From the NCBI RefSeq assembly GCF_017309585.1, contig NZ_CP071321.1:248001-312000 (forward strand): a DNA stretch of 64,000 nucleotides, read 5' to 3'. Source of the DNA: Nitrogeniibacter aestuarii (lineage in GTDB: Bacteria; Pseudomonadota; Gammaproteobacteria; Burkholderiales; Rhodocyclaceae). The notes beneath the pieces were generated by a model. The model saw only the letters and a program-made list of their open reading frames with translations. It had not been told where the DNA came from and ran no database searches. The translations under genes and the position numbers were made by a program. Below are positions 50,852-58,783 of the stretch, one piece after another; positions within the stretch are counted from its first letter, which is position 1; every line of letters starts with the position of its first letter.

Positions 50852-52390
50852 ATGCAACTCAACCCCTCTGAAATCAGTGATCTGATTAAGAGCCGGATTC
50901 AGGACCTGCAGCTTGCCGCCTCAGCGCGCAATGAAGGTACCGTGGTATCCGTTACCGACGGTATCTGCCGTGTTCACGGTCTCGCAGACGTGATGCAGGG
51001 CGAAATGCTGGAGTTCCCCGGCAACACCTTTGGTCTTGCGCTCAACCTTGAGCGTGATTCCGTTGGTGCCGTTGTGCTTGGTGAATACGAGCACATCTCC
51101 GAAGGCGATACGGTCAAGGCGACCGGCCGCATTCTGGAAGTGCCTGTCGGCCCCGAGCTGAAAGGCCGCGTGGTCAACGCGCTCGGTCAGCCGATCGACG
51201 GCAAGGGCCCGATCAACGCCAAGCTGACCGACAAGATCGAGAAAGTCGCCCCGGGCGTGATCGCACGTAAGTCGGTTGATCAGCCGGTGCAGACCGGTCT
51301 GAAATCGGTTGACTCGATGGTGCCGATCGGCCGTGGCCAGCGTGAGCTGATCATTGGTGACCGTCAGACCGGCAAGACCGCCGTGGCTGTCGATGCGATC
51401 ATCAACCAGAAAGGTCAGGACATGACCTGCGTGTACGTGGCAATTGGCCAGAAGGCCTCCACCATTGCCAACGTGGTGCGCAAGCTGGAAGAGAACGGCG
51501 CGATGGAATACACCATCGTGGTCGCGGCAACTGCCTCCGACTCCGCTGCCATGCAGTATCTGTCTGCCTACGCAGGCTGCACGATGGGTGAATATTTCCG
51601 CGACCGCGGTGAAGATGCCCTGATCGTGTATGACGATCTGACCAAGCAGGCTTGGGCCTACCGTCAGATCTCCCTGCTGCTGCGTCGTCCGCCGGGCCGT
51701 GAAGCCTACCCGGGTGACGTGTTCTACCTGCACTCCCGCCTGCTCGAGCGTGCTGCTCGTGTGAACGCCGACTATGTCGAGAAGTTCACCAATGGTGAAG
51801 TGAAGGGCAAGACGGGTTCCCTGACCGCACTGCCGGTCATCGAAACCCAGGCTGGTGACGTGTCCGCCTTCGTGCCGACCAACGTCATTTCCATTACCGA
51901 CGGTCAGATCTTCCTGGAAACCGACCTGTTCAACGCCGGTATCCGTCCCGCCATCAACGCCGGTATTTCGGTGTCGCGAGTCGGTGGTGCTGCACAGACC
52001 AAGGTCATCAAGAAGCTCGGCGGTGGTGTGCGTCTCGCACTGGCCCAGTATCGCGAACTGGCTGCGTTTGCGCAGTTTGCTTCCGATCTGGACGAAGCCA
52101 CCCGTAAGCAGCTGGACCGCGGTCGTCAGGTCACCGAGCTGATGAAGCAGCCGCAGTACTCGCCGCTGTCCGTCGCTGAAATGGCCATGACGCTGTACGC
52201 CTCCAACAACGGTTACTTCGACGATGTCGAAACCAACCGTGTGCTGGCTTGCGAGTCTGCACTGCATCAGTATGTGCAGGCCAACCACTCAGCGCTTGTC
52301 GAGAAGATCGAGTCCACCAAGAACCTTGACGGCGACGCCGAGAAGGAACTGGTTGCCGCGATCGAAGCCTTCAAGAAGAGCTGGGCGTAA
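50852..52390 (+). CDS. atpA: ATP synthase F1 subunit alpha
   Basis: A 512-residue protein with Walker A GDRQTGKTAVAVDAI and the alpha/beta signature PAINAGISVSRVG. It forms the non-catalytic nucleotide sites and carries the arginine finger in the same signature (SVSRVG). I chose ATG 50852 over TTG 50846 because of AGGAG spacing. Confidence 0.98.
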   Translation: MQLNPSEISDLIKSRIQDLQLAASARNEGTVVSVTDGICRVHGLADVMQGEMLEFPGNTFGLALNLERDSVGAVVLGEYEHISEGDTVKATGRILEVPVGPELKGRVVNALGQPIDGKGPINAKLTDKIEKVAPGVIARKSVDQPVQTGLKSVDSMVPIGRGQRELIIGDRQTGKTAVAVDAIINQKGQDMTCVYVAIGQKASTIANVVRKLEENGAMEYTIVVAATASDSAAMQYLSAYAGCTMGEYFRDRGEDALIVYDDLTKQAWAYRQISLLLRRPPGREAYPGDVFYLHSRLLERAARVNADYVEKFTNGEVKGKTGSLTALPVIETQAGDVSAFVPTNVISITDGQIFLETDLFNAGIRPAINAGISVSRVGGAAQTKVIKKLGGGVRLALAQYRELAAFAQFASDLDEATRKQLDRGRQVTELMKQPQYSPLSVAEMAMTLYASNNGYFDDVETNRVLACESALHQYVQANHSALVEKIESTKNLDGDAEKELVAAIEAFKKSWA

Positions 52391-52411
52391 GCCGGCGGAC
52401 GGAGACGGACT

Positions 52412-53281
52412 ATGGCAAGCGGTAAGGAAATCCGTACGAAGATCAAGAGTGTTCAGAACACTCGCAAGATCACGAAAGCGATGGAGATGGTCGCAGCATC
52501 CAAAATGCGCAAGGCGCAAGACCGGATGCGTAGCGCTCGTCCCTACGCCGAAAAAATCCGCCGACTCGCTGCGAACCTGTCTCAGGCAAACATCACCGAG
52601 TATCAGCACCCCTTCCTCGTGAAGAAGAATGACGCCAAGCGTATCGGCATCATCGTGGTGACGACAGACAAGGGCCTGTGTGGTGGCTTGAACACCAACA
52701 TCCTGCGTCAGACCGTCAGCAACATGAAGGAATGGCAAGCTGGCGGGGCGACGGAAATCGTCGCCACCTGCATCGGCAACAAGGGTTACAGCTTCATGCA
52801 GCGCATGGGCGTCAAAGTGATCTCTGAAGCCACGCAGCTCGGTGATACCCCGCATCTCGAAAAGCTGATCGGGCCGGTCAAGGTCATGTTGGACAAGTTC
52901 CAGAATGGCGAAATTGACGCGGTCTATCTGGCCTTCACCCGCTTCATCAACACGATGAAGCAGGAGCCGGAAGTCGAGCAGCTGCTCCCCCTGACGGGTG
53001 AGCGCCTTGGTGCGCCTGAGGGCTCCTGGGATTATCTCTACGAGCCCGATCCGCAGGTCGTGATCGATGAACTGTTGCTTCGTTATGTTGAAGCGCTGGT
53101 GTATCAAGCCGTTGCCGAGAACATGGCATCGGAACAGAGCGCCCGCATGGTGGCCATGAAGGCCGCCTCCGACAACGCGAAAAACGTCATCGGCGAACTG
53201 CAACTGGTCTACAACAAGACCCGTCAGGCTGCAATTACCAAGGAACTGTCCGAGATTGTCGGCGGTGCCGCCGCGGTGTAA
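52412..53281 (+). CDS. atpG: ATP synthase F1 subunit gamma
   Basis: A 289-residue central-stalk protein. The N-terminal helix (SGKEIRTKIKSVQNTRKITKAMEMVAASKM) and C-terminal helix (MVAMKAASDNAKNVIGELQLVYNKTRQAAIT) pair as the rotor coiled coil. VTTDKGLCGGLNTN is a family motif. It couples rotation of the c-ring to catalysis. Confidence 0.97.
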   Translation: MASGKEIRTKIKSVQNTRKITKAMEMVAASKMRKAQDRMRSARPYAEKIRRLAANLSQANITEYQHPFLVKKNDAKRIGIIVVTTDKGLCGGLNTNILRQTVSNMKEWQAGGATEIVATCIGNKGYSFMQRMGVKVISEATQLGDTPHLEKLIGPVKVMLDKFQNGEIDAVYLAFTRFINTMKQEPEVEQLLPLTGERLGAPEGSWDYLYEPDPQVVIDELLLRYVEALVYQAVAENMASEQSARMVAMKAASDNAKNVIGELQLVYNKTRQAAITKELSEIVGGAAAV

Positions 53282-53307
53282 CGGATTATTGAATTGAGGA
53301 AATGACG

Positions 53308-54708
53308 ATGAGTAACGGTACGATCGTACAGTGCATCGGCGCCGTGGTGGACATCCAGTTCCCGCGCGACGCTCTGCCGAAAGTGTATGACGCCCTGAAG
53401 CTGGAAGATGCAGCCAACTCCTTCGCGGAAGACGGCCTGACCTTCGAAGTCCAGCAGCAGCTTGGTGACGGCGTGGTCCGCACCATTGCTCTGGGTTCCA
53501 GCGACGGACTGCGTCGTGGTATGGCCGTGAGCAACACCGGTGCACCGATTTCGGTCCCGGTCGGTCACGGTACCCTGGGTCGAATCATGGACGTGCTGGG
53601 TCGCCCGATCGACGAGGCCGGTGATATCGAGTGTGACGAGCTGCGTGCCATCCACCAGAAGGCCCCGAAGTTCGACGAGCTGTCCCCGTCTGTGGAACTG
53701 CTCGAAACCGGTATCAAGGTGATCGACCTGATCTGCCCGTTCGCCAAAGGCGGTAAGGTGGGTCTGTTCGGTGGCGCCGGTGTGGGCAAGACCGTGAACA
53801 TGATGGAGTTGATCAACAACATCGCAAAACAGCACTCCGGTCTGTCCGTGTTTGCTGGCGTGGGTGAGCGTACTCGTGAGGGTAACGACTTCTACCACGA
53901 GATGAAGGACTCCAACGTGCTGGACAAGGTCGCGATGGTGTTCGGTCAGATGAACGAGCCCCCGGGCAACCGTCTGCGCGTGGCGCTGACCGGCCTGACC
54001 ATGGCCGAGCGCTTCCGTGACGAAGGCCGTGACATCCTGTTCTTCGTGGATAACATCTACCGCTACACCCTGGCCGGTACCGAAGTGTCCGCACTGCTCG
54101 GTCGTATGCCTTCCGCGGTGGGTTACCAGCCGACGCTGGCTGAAGAAATGGGTCGCCTGCAGGAGCGTATTACCTCCACCAAGGTCGGTTCCATTACTTC
54201 CATCCAGGCCGTGTATGTGCCGGCGGATGACTTGACCGATCCGTCGCCTGCCACCACCTTCCTGCACTTGGACTCCACCGTCGTGTTGTCGCGTGATATT
54301 GCTGCCCTGGGTATCTACCCGGCGGTCGATCCGCTCGACTCCACCTCCCGCCAGCTCGATCCGCTGGTCGTGGGTGAAGAGCACTACAACGTGGCTCGTG
54401 AAGTTCAGCAGACCCTGCAGAAGTACAAGGAACTGCGCGACATCATCGCGATTCTGGGTATGGACGAACTGTCTCCGGAAGACAAACTCGCCGTGTCCCG
54501 TGCGCGTAAGATCCAGCGTTTCCTGTCTCAGCCGTTCCACGTGGCAGAAGTGTTCACGGGTTCGCCGGGCAAATACGTTTCGCTGGCCGACACGATCAAG
54601 GGCTTCAAGATGATCGTGGAAGGTGAGTGCGACCAGCTGCCGGAGCAGGCGTTCTACATGGTCGGCAATATCGAAGAAGCTTTCGAGAAGGCCAAGACCG
54701 TCCAGTAA
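53308..54708 (+). CDS. atpD: ATP synthase F1 subunit beta
   Basis: A 466-residue catalytic subunit with Walker A GGAGVGKTVNMMELI, the catalytic Glu in GVGERTREGND, and the signature PAVDPLDSTSR. ATG 53308 is preferred over 53302 because GAGG is then about 9 nt away. Codon use is strongly biased, as for abundant proteins. A stable hairpin separates it from atpC. Confidence 0.98.
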   Translation: MSNGTIVQCIGAVVDIQFPRDALPKVYDALKLEDAANSFAEDGLTFEVQQQLGDGVVRTIALGSSDGLRRGMAVSNTGAPISVPVGHGTLGRIMDVLGRPIDEAGDIECDELRAIHQKAPKFDELSPSVELLETGIKVIDLICPFAKGGKVGLFGGAGVGKTVNMMELINNIAKQHSGLSVFAGVGERTREGNDFYHEMKDSNVLDKVAMVFGQMNEPPGNRLRVALTGLTMAERFRDEGRDILFFVDNIYRYTLAGTEVSALLGRMPSAVGYQPTLAEEMGRLQERITSTKVGSITSIQAVYVPADDLTDPSPATTFLHLDSTVVLSRDIAALGIYPAVDPLDSTSRQLDPLVVGEEHYNVAREVQQTLQKYKELRDIIAILGMDELSPEDKLAVSRARKIQRFLSQPFHVAEVFTGSPGKYVSLADTIKGFKMIVEGECDQLPEQAFYMVGNIEEAFEKAKTVQ

Positions 54709-54719
54709 CGCGAGCAAAG

Positions 54720-54740
54720 CCCCGCTTCCATGAAGCGGGG
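54720..54740 (+). repeat. Intercistronic hairpin between atpD and atpC
   Basis: A perfect 8-bp stem CCCCGCTT/AAGCGGGG with a 5-nt loop, 11 bp after the atpD stop and a few bases before the atpC GGAGG site. There is no T-run, so it is not a full terminator. It may lower epsilon synthesis or protect the upstream message. Confidence 0.65.
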
Positions 54741-54759
54741 TCTAGCGGAGGTATTAACG

Positions 54760-55182
54760 ATGGCAATGACTGTTCATGTCGATATCGTGAGCGCCGAAGA
54801 GGAAATCTTCTCCGGGCTGGCCGAGTTCGTGGCCTTGCCTGGTGAATCCGGCGAGCTCGGTATTCTGCCTGGCCATATGCCGCTGATGACCCGGATCAAA
54901 CCGGGTGCGGTGCGCGTGAAGCCTCAGAACGGCGAAGAAGAGCTGGTTTTCGTCGCCGGTGGCTTGCTGGAGGTTCAACCCGGTCTGGTGACGGTACTTG
55001 CCGACACCGCCATTCGTGGCAAGGACCTGGACGAAGCCAAGGCGCTGGAAGCCAAGCAAAAGGCTGAAGAAGCGCTGGCCAACCAGAACGCCGAAATCGA
55101 CTACGCTGCTGCTCAGGCCGAACTGGCTGCCGCAATCGCGCAGTTGGCTGCGATCAAGAAGATGCGTAACCCGCGTCACTGA
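54760..55182 (+). CDS. atpC: ATP synthase F1 subunit epsilon
   Basis: A 140-residue protein with an N-terminal beta-sandwich (MAMTVHVDIVSAEEEIFSG, ESGELGILPGHMPLMTRIKPG) and a C-terminal Ala-rich helical hairpin that can inhibit ATP hydrolysis. The start at 54760 follows GGAGG. Last gene of the operon, followed by a strong terminator. Confidence 0.96.
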   Translation: MAMTVHVDIVSAEEEIFSGLAEFVALPGESGELGILPGHMPLMTRIKPGAVRVKPQNGEEELVFVAGGLLEVQPGLVTVLADTAIRGKDLDEAKALEAKQKAEEALANQNAEIDYAAAQAELAAAIAQLAAIKKMRNPRH

Positions 55183-55198
55183 TCAGGTCAGTCGAAGC

Positions 55199-55240
55199 AA
55201 CAAACAAAAAAGCAGCCCACGGGCTGCTTTTTTGTTTGTT
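55199..55240. terminator. Bidirectional terminator between atpC and ubiJ
   Basis: A perfect 20-bp inverted repeat with a 2-nt centre: an A-rich arm plus AGCAGCCC, then GGGCTGCT plus a T-rich arm. Both strands read GC stem followed by T-run, so it ends the atp operon and the convergent ubiE-Tim44-ubiJ operon. Confidence 0.92.
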
Positions 55241-55262
55241 CCCGGGGGAGGAGGCATCGTGG

Positions 55263-55850
55263 CTATGACAATGATTGACGGGTTTTCGTGCTCACGCGCT
55301 CAATGCGTTGGGTGAGTCGTGCGAGATCATCGCGCAGGCGACGCAGGGATGCCAGGTGTGAATTGAATTCGTCCTGTCCGACCAGGACGCCCCCTTCATG
55401 CACCAGATATTCAGTCGCGTTTCGAGCCAGACGCCGTCCGGTGTCCGGGACGGCCTTCTCGACCTGCTTGGCAGTGATGTGCATTCGGCGCCCGAGGATT
55501 GGGCCAAAAAGACGCGCCAGATCGGCTTCGCGATCCCAACGGAGGTGCCGAGCGACGAAGCTCAAGGTATCTGCGAGCTCGGCATTCCCCGTCAGCCGAA
55601 CGTGGGCCATGACCCCGTCGACACCCTCCGTGAGTGCCTTGAGTGCGCCGTAGCCCAATTCAATCGATACGTCGCTGAGGGCGTCCGTGGTGCCGGCTTC
55701 AAGCTCGCCCGCGTCCGTGATGCGAAACCGGAGATGCTGGCCTGAGACGTTCACCTCTGCCTGTTTGCCCGCGTGTGGCAGCAGGCGTTGCCTTGCCCAG
55801 GGCTGCTGGGCAAGGAGGTGGTTGATAACGGGAGCAAGTAGGGCTTCCAT
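55263..55850 (-). CDS. ubiJ: Ubiquinone biosynthesis accessory factor UbiJ (SCP2 domain)
   Basis: About 195 residues with an N-terminal SCP2-like lipid-binding domain (VNVSGQHLRFRITDAGELEAG..., VHVRL-like strand in MAHVRLTGNAELADTLSFVA) and a C-terminal helical, Arg-rich coiled region (LASLRRLRDDLARLTQRIERV). UbiJ binds ubiquinone intermediates in the soluble Ubi complex. It lies downstream of ubiE, the usual order, though ubiB, which normally follows, is replaced by the atp terminator. The start is uncertain: ATG 55850 or GTG 55895, the latter overlapping the Tim44 gene. Confidence 0.82.
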   Translation of the reverse strand: MEALLAPVINHLLAQQPWARQRLLPHAGKQAEVNVSGQHLRFRITDAGELEAGTTDALSDVSIELGYGALKALTEGVDGVMAHVRLTGNAELADTLSFVARHLRWDREADLARLFGPILGRRMHITAKQVEKAVPDTGRRLARNATEYLVHEGGVLVGQDEFNSHLASLRRLRDDLARLTQRIERVSTKTRQSLS

Positions 55851-55857
55851 CAGGCGC

Positions 55858-56667
55858 TCAATGGGACTGTTGAATACCCGAAACGACCCAGCCACCGTCC
55901 CCTTCCAGTGGTTTGGTCAGGTGCCAGATCTCGTCGAAGGGTGCGGGCGCAGTGTTGCTCTCTTCCCGGATCAGGCCGGAAAAGCGGACACTGACCACAT
56001 ATCGGTTCCCTTCCTGAGCGACTTCGATGACTTCTGCGTTCAGTTCGACCACATCGGTTTTCTGCGAAGCGCCGCCGCGTTCCTCATATTGCATGCGGAC
56101 TTCGGCAAACACTTCCGGTGAGGTGAAGGCGCGGATGTCTTCGAGATTACCCTCGTCGTAGGCCGTTTGCAGGCGGATGAAATTGAGCTTTGCCTGACGT
56201 GCGAAGGCCGCCTCGTCGAAGCCGTCACGCTGCGCACCCGTGCCGGCATTCGGGACTGAGGTCGCGGTCTGCCGTTCGTCGTGCGGGTTGTAACCGGCAT
56301 ACGCCATCTTGTTGGCGTTTGCGGGTGCACCTCCGGTCAGACGACGGAAAATCATGACGCCGGCAAAAACCAGCAGTGCAATGAGGATGAAACTGCCCAT
56401 CTCTTCGCCGAAACCGAGATGCGAGAACAGGGCGGCGAGGCCGAGACCGGCTGCCAGCCCACCGATGGCGCCCCAGACGCCGCTCCGGCCGGCGGGATTG
56501 GCCGTCGCCGGTTGTTTGGGGGCGGGGGCAGGTGCTGTGCGATTGACGGGTGCAGAACGCTGCATGCCGAATGAGCCGCCACCACCGAAGCGTCTTGCAT
56601 CTGCCTCCTGCGCAAAGAATCCGAAAGTCAGGAAAACGGCGAAGAACGATACGAACAGCTTTTTCAT
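55858..56667 (-). CDS. Tim44-like domain membrane protein
   Basis: A 269-residue protein: signal/anchor (MKKLFVSFFAVFLTFGFFAQEADA), a Gly/Ser and Pro/Ala-rich segment (RRFGGGGSFGMQR), two hydrophobic stretches (about 65-84 and 90-107) and a C-terminal Tim44-like domain (FDEAAFARQAKLNFIRLQTAYDEGNLEDIRAFTSPEVFAEV). Bacterial Tim44-like proteins sit by ubiE/ubiJ in betaproteobacteria; function is unclear. Start 56667 follows AGGAGAC. Confidence 0.87.
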   Translation of the reverse strand: MKKLFVSFFAVFLTFGFFAQEADARRFGGGGSFGMQRSAPVNRTAPAPAPKQPATANPAGRSGVWGAIGGLAAGLGLAALFSHLGFGEEMGSFILIALLVFAGVMIFRRLTGGAPANANKMAYAGYNPHDERQTATSVPNAGTGAQRDGFDEAAFARQAKLNFIRLQTAYDEGNLEDIRAFTSPEVFAEVRMQYEERGGASQKTDVVELNAEVIEVAQEGNRYVVSVRFSGLIREESNTAPAPFDEIWHLTKPLEGDGGWVVSGIQQSH

Positions 56668-56710
56668 GGTTTGTCTCCTCATCGTAGGTCGGTGGTCCTG
56701 GCCACCGAAC

Positions 56711-57448
56711 TCATAATTTGTAACCTCGATGCAGGGCGACGATGCCCCCGGTGAGGTTGAAGTAGTCGACACGATCAAAGCCGACAGATTCCATCATTGT
56801 CTTCAGACTATCCTGATCGGGATGCATCCGAATCGACTCGGCCAGATAGCGGTAACTGTCGGCATCGCCGGCGACCCTGGCGCCCAACCACGGCAGAATC
56901 TTGAACGAATACAGGTCGTAGGCGGGCGCGAGCGGTTTGTGTACCTTGGAGAATTCAAGCACCAGCAGGCGGCCACCCGGCTTGAGCACCCGGCGCATCT
57001 CGGCCAGCGCCAGGTCCTTGTGAGTCATGTTGCGAAGACCGAACGCGACCGTGACGAGGTTGAAGTGATTGTCCGGAAACGGAAGCTTCTCGGCGTCGCA
57101 CTGGGCAACCGGGAGCGTGAGTCCGTGGTCGATGGTGCGGTCCCGGCCATGCGTCAGCATGGCATTGTTGATATCGGTCAGCCAGACCTGGCCGCTTGGG
57201 CCGACCCGCTTGGCGAAGGCCATCGACAGATCGGCGGTGCCGCCTGCCACGTCCAGCACCCGGTCGCCTGCCTTGACGCTGGCCACGCGGACGGTGAATG
57301 CCTTCCACAGCCGATGCAGTCCGCCGGACATCAGATCGTTCATGATGTCGTAGTTGCTGGCGACCGAGGAAAAGACGCCGGCAACCTTCCCGGCCTTTTC
57401 GGATTCAGCAACCGTTTCGTAACCGAAATGTGTGGTTTTGTCGTCCAT
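56711..57448 (-). CDS. ubiE: Ubiquinone/menaquinone C-methyltransferase UbiE
   Basis: A 245-residue SAM methyltransferase with THFGYETVAESEKAGKVAGVFSSVASNYDIMND at the N-terminus, SAM motif VLDVAGGTADLSMA, and FGLRNMTHKDLALAEMRRVLKPGG. It methylates the quinone ring carbon in ubiquinone (and menaquinone) synthesis. The ATG is 5 bp after the DUF971 stop, so they are co-transcribed. Confidence 0.97.
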   Translation of the reverse strand: MDDKTTHFGYETVAESEKAGKVAGVFSSVASNYDIMNDLMSGGLHRLWKAFTVRVASVKAGDRVLDVAGGTADLSMAFAKRVGPSGQVWLTDINNAMLTHGRDRTIDHGLTLPVAQCDAEKLPFPDNHFNLVTVAFGLRNMTHKDLALAEMRRVLKPGGRLLVLEFSKVHKPLAPAYDLYSFKILPWLGARVAGDADSYRYLAESIRMHPDQDSLKTMMESVGFDRVDYFNLTGGIVALHRGYKL

Positions 57449-57453
57449 GCTGT

Positions 57454-57879
57454 TCAGTGCGCCTTGCTGCCGCAGCCCCCGGCGGGCTTGGGCGGTGTTG
57501 TGGTGTCGACGTCCCGGTCGGCACCGGCGGCTTCCAGGCGCGCCAGATAGTCGTCCCAGAGTGCATCCTGTTGTTCGCCAATCTCGACGAGGTAGTCCCA
57601 GGAATACAGGCCGCTGTCATGCCCGTCAGAAAACACCAGTTTGAGCGCATAGTGACCGACCGGTTCAACCTCGTTCAGAATCACGTTGCGCTTGCCGCTC
57701 TGGAGCGTTTCCTGACCGGGTCCGTGCCCGCGAACCTCTGCCGAGGGAGAGTAGACACGCAGGAATTCAAAGGGAAAGCGATAACGTGCGCCGTTGTCGA
57801 AAGCCACTTCGAGGACGCGTGACTGCTGATGCAGCACGATATCGGTCGGCAGTGGGGTGCCGGCGTCCAATCCAGCCAT
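57454..57879 (-). CDS. DUF971 (gamma-butyrobetaine hydroxylase-like N-terminal) protein
   Basis: A 141-residue protein with IVLHQQSRVLEVAFDNGARYRFPFEFLRVYSPSAEVRGHG and GHYALKLVFSDGHDSGLYSWDYL, the DUF971 core. In this group it stands alone in front of ubiE and ends in a Cys-containing tail (AGGCGSKAH). The domain in eukaryotic homologues binds zinc. Its bacterial role is not known, perhaps Fe-S or quinone related given the context. Confidence 0.88.
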   Translation of the reverse strand: MAGLDAGTPLPTDIVLHQQSRVLEVAFDNGARYRFPFEFLRVYSPSAEVRGHGPGQETLQSGKRNVILNEVEPVGHYALKLVFSDGHDSGLYSWDYLVEIGEQQDALWDDYLARLEAAGADRDVDTTTPPKPAGGCGSKAH

Positions 57880-57979
57880 GGTGTCGATCCTTGATCATTG
57901 TGTTCGTTTCAGTAAGCGTCAATGATACCGCGATGCGCACATCGTCCGCCTTGATGATCACGTGTTGCAGAACGGTGAC

Positions 57980-57998
57980 GCGTCATGAAACCGTCAAA
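57980..57998 (+). promoter_or_regulatory. Pho box upstream of phoB
   Basis: Direct repeat CGTCAT-GAAAC-CGTCAA, with GTCA cores 11 bp apart, the periodicity of PhoB sites. It lies 42 bp before the phoB start and supports autoregulation. Confidence 0.6.
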
Positions 57999-58039
57999 TA
58001 CCTGCAATAGACTGTGCGCATGTTTTGGAGTTTGATCGA

Positions 58040-58750
58040 ATGGCAGCCAATATTTTGCTTGTAGAAGACGAACCCGCGATCCAGGAATTGATCGCGGCCA
58101 ACCTTGGCCGGGCCGGCCATCATGTCGTGCGCGCCTCGGATGCGGAAACCGCGCTGCGGATCGTTCGCGATGCACTGCCGGACCTGATCCTGCTCGACTG
58201 GATGTTGCCGGGCATGTCCGGCATCGAGCTGGCCAAGCGTTTTCGCGCCGAGGAGCGCACTCGGGACATCCCTCTGATCATGCTGACCGCCCGCGGCGAG
58301 GAGCAGGACAAGGTGCAGGGGCTCGAGACCGGTGCAGACGATTACATCACCAAGCCGTTCAGCCCGCGTGAGCTGGTTGCCCGGATCAAGGCAGTGCTGC
58401 GTCGCCGGGCTCCGCAGGCGACCGAGGACCCGGTCGAGGTCGGTGGCCTTCGCCTGGATCCGGCCACACACCGGATCAGTGCCGGCGAACAGAGCCTGTC
58501 GCTCGGGCCGACGGAGTTCCGTCTGCTCCATTTCCTGATGACGCATCCCGAGCGGGTCCATTCCCGCGCTCAGTTGCTCGATCAGGTCTGGGGTGATCAC
58601 GTCTTCGTTGAGGAACGGACGGTCGACGTGCATATTCGCCGGCTGCGCTGTGCGCTCGAGCCCACCGGGCATGATCGACTGATCCAGACTGTCCGTGGGA
58701 GCGGATATCGCCTCTCTGCCCAGACAGAAGTGGCGCAGGCAATGCGATAA
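58040..58750 (+). CDS. phoB: Phosphate regulon response regulator PhoB
   Basis: A 236-residue OmpR-family regulator: receiver with D53 in LILLDWMLPGMSG and K in TKPFSPRELVARI, then a winged-helix domain (LGPTEFRLLHFLMTHPERVHSRAQLLDQVWG, TVDVHIRRLRCAL). Under phosphate limitation phospho-PhoB binds Pho boxes. Start ATG 58040 follows GGAG. It lies directly upstream of phoR. Confidence 0.95.
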   Translation: MAANILLVEDEPAIQELIAANLGRAGHHVVRASDAETALRIVRDALPDLILLDWMLPGMSGIELAKRFRAEERTRDIPLIMLTARGEEQDKVQGLETGADDYITKPFSPRELVARIKAVLRRRAPQATEDPVEVGGLRLDPATHRISAGEQSLSLGPTEFRLLHFLMTHPERVHSRAQLLDQVWGDHVFVEERTVDVHIRRLRCALEPTGHDRLIQTVRGSGYRLSAQTEVAQAMR

Positions 58751-58783
58751 TTCGCGAGAGCCGGACATCGTCGGAGCTGTTTC

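Noticed and set aside
50921..52288. A 455-codon antisense frame across atpA
   Set aside because: It is fully inside atpA, has no ribosome site or domain, and is typical GC-rich shadow coding.
54533..54543. GTTCCACGTGG in atpD, resembling the left part of parS
   Set aside because: It encodes the conserved F-H-V of the beta subunit, and the right half of the palindrome is missing.
53224..54717. A 497-codon antisense frame across atpD
   Set aside because: Same reason: the + strand frame is the unmistakable ATP synthase beta subunit.
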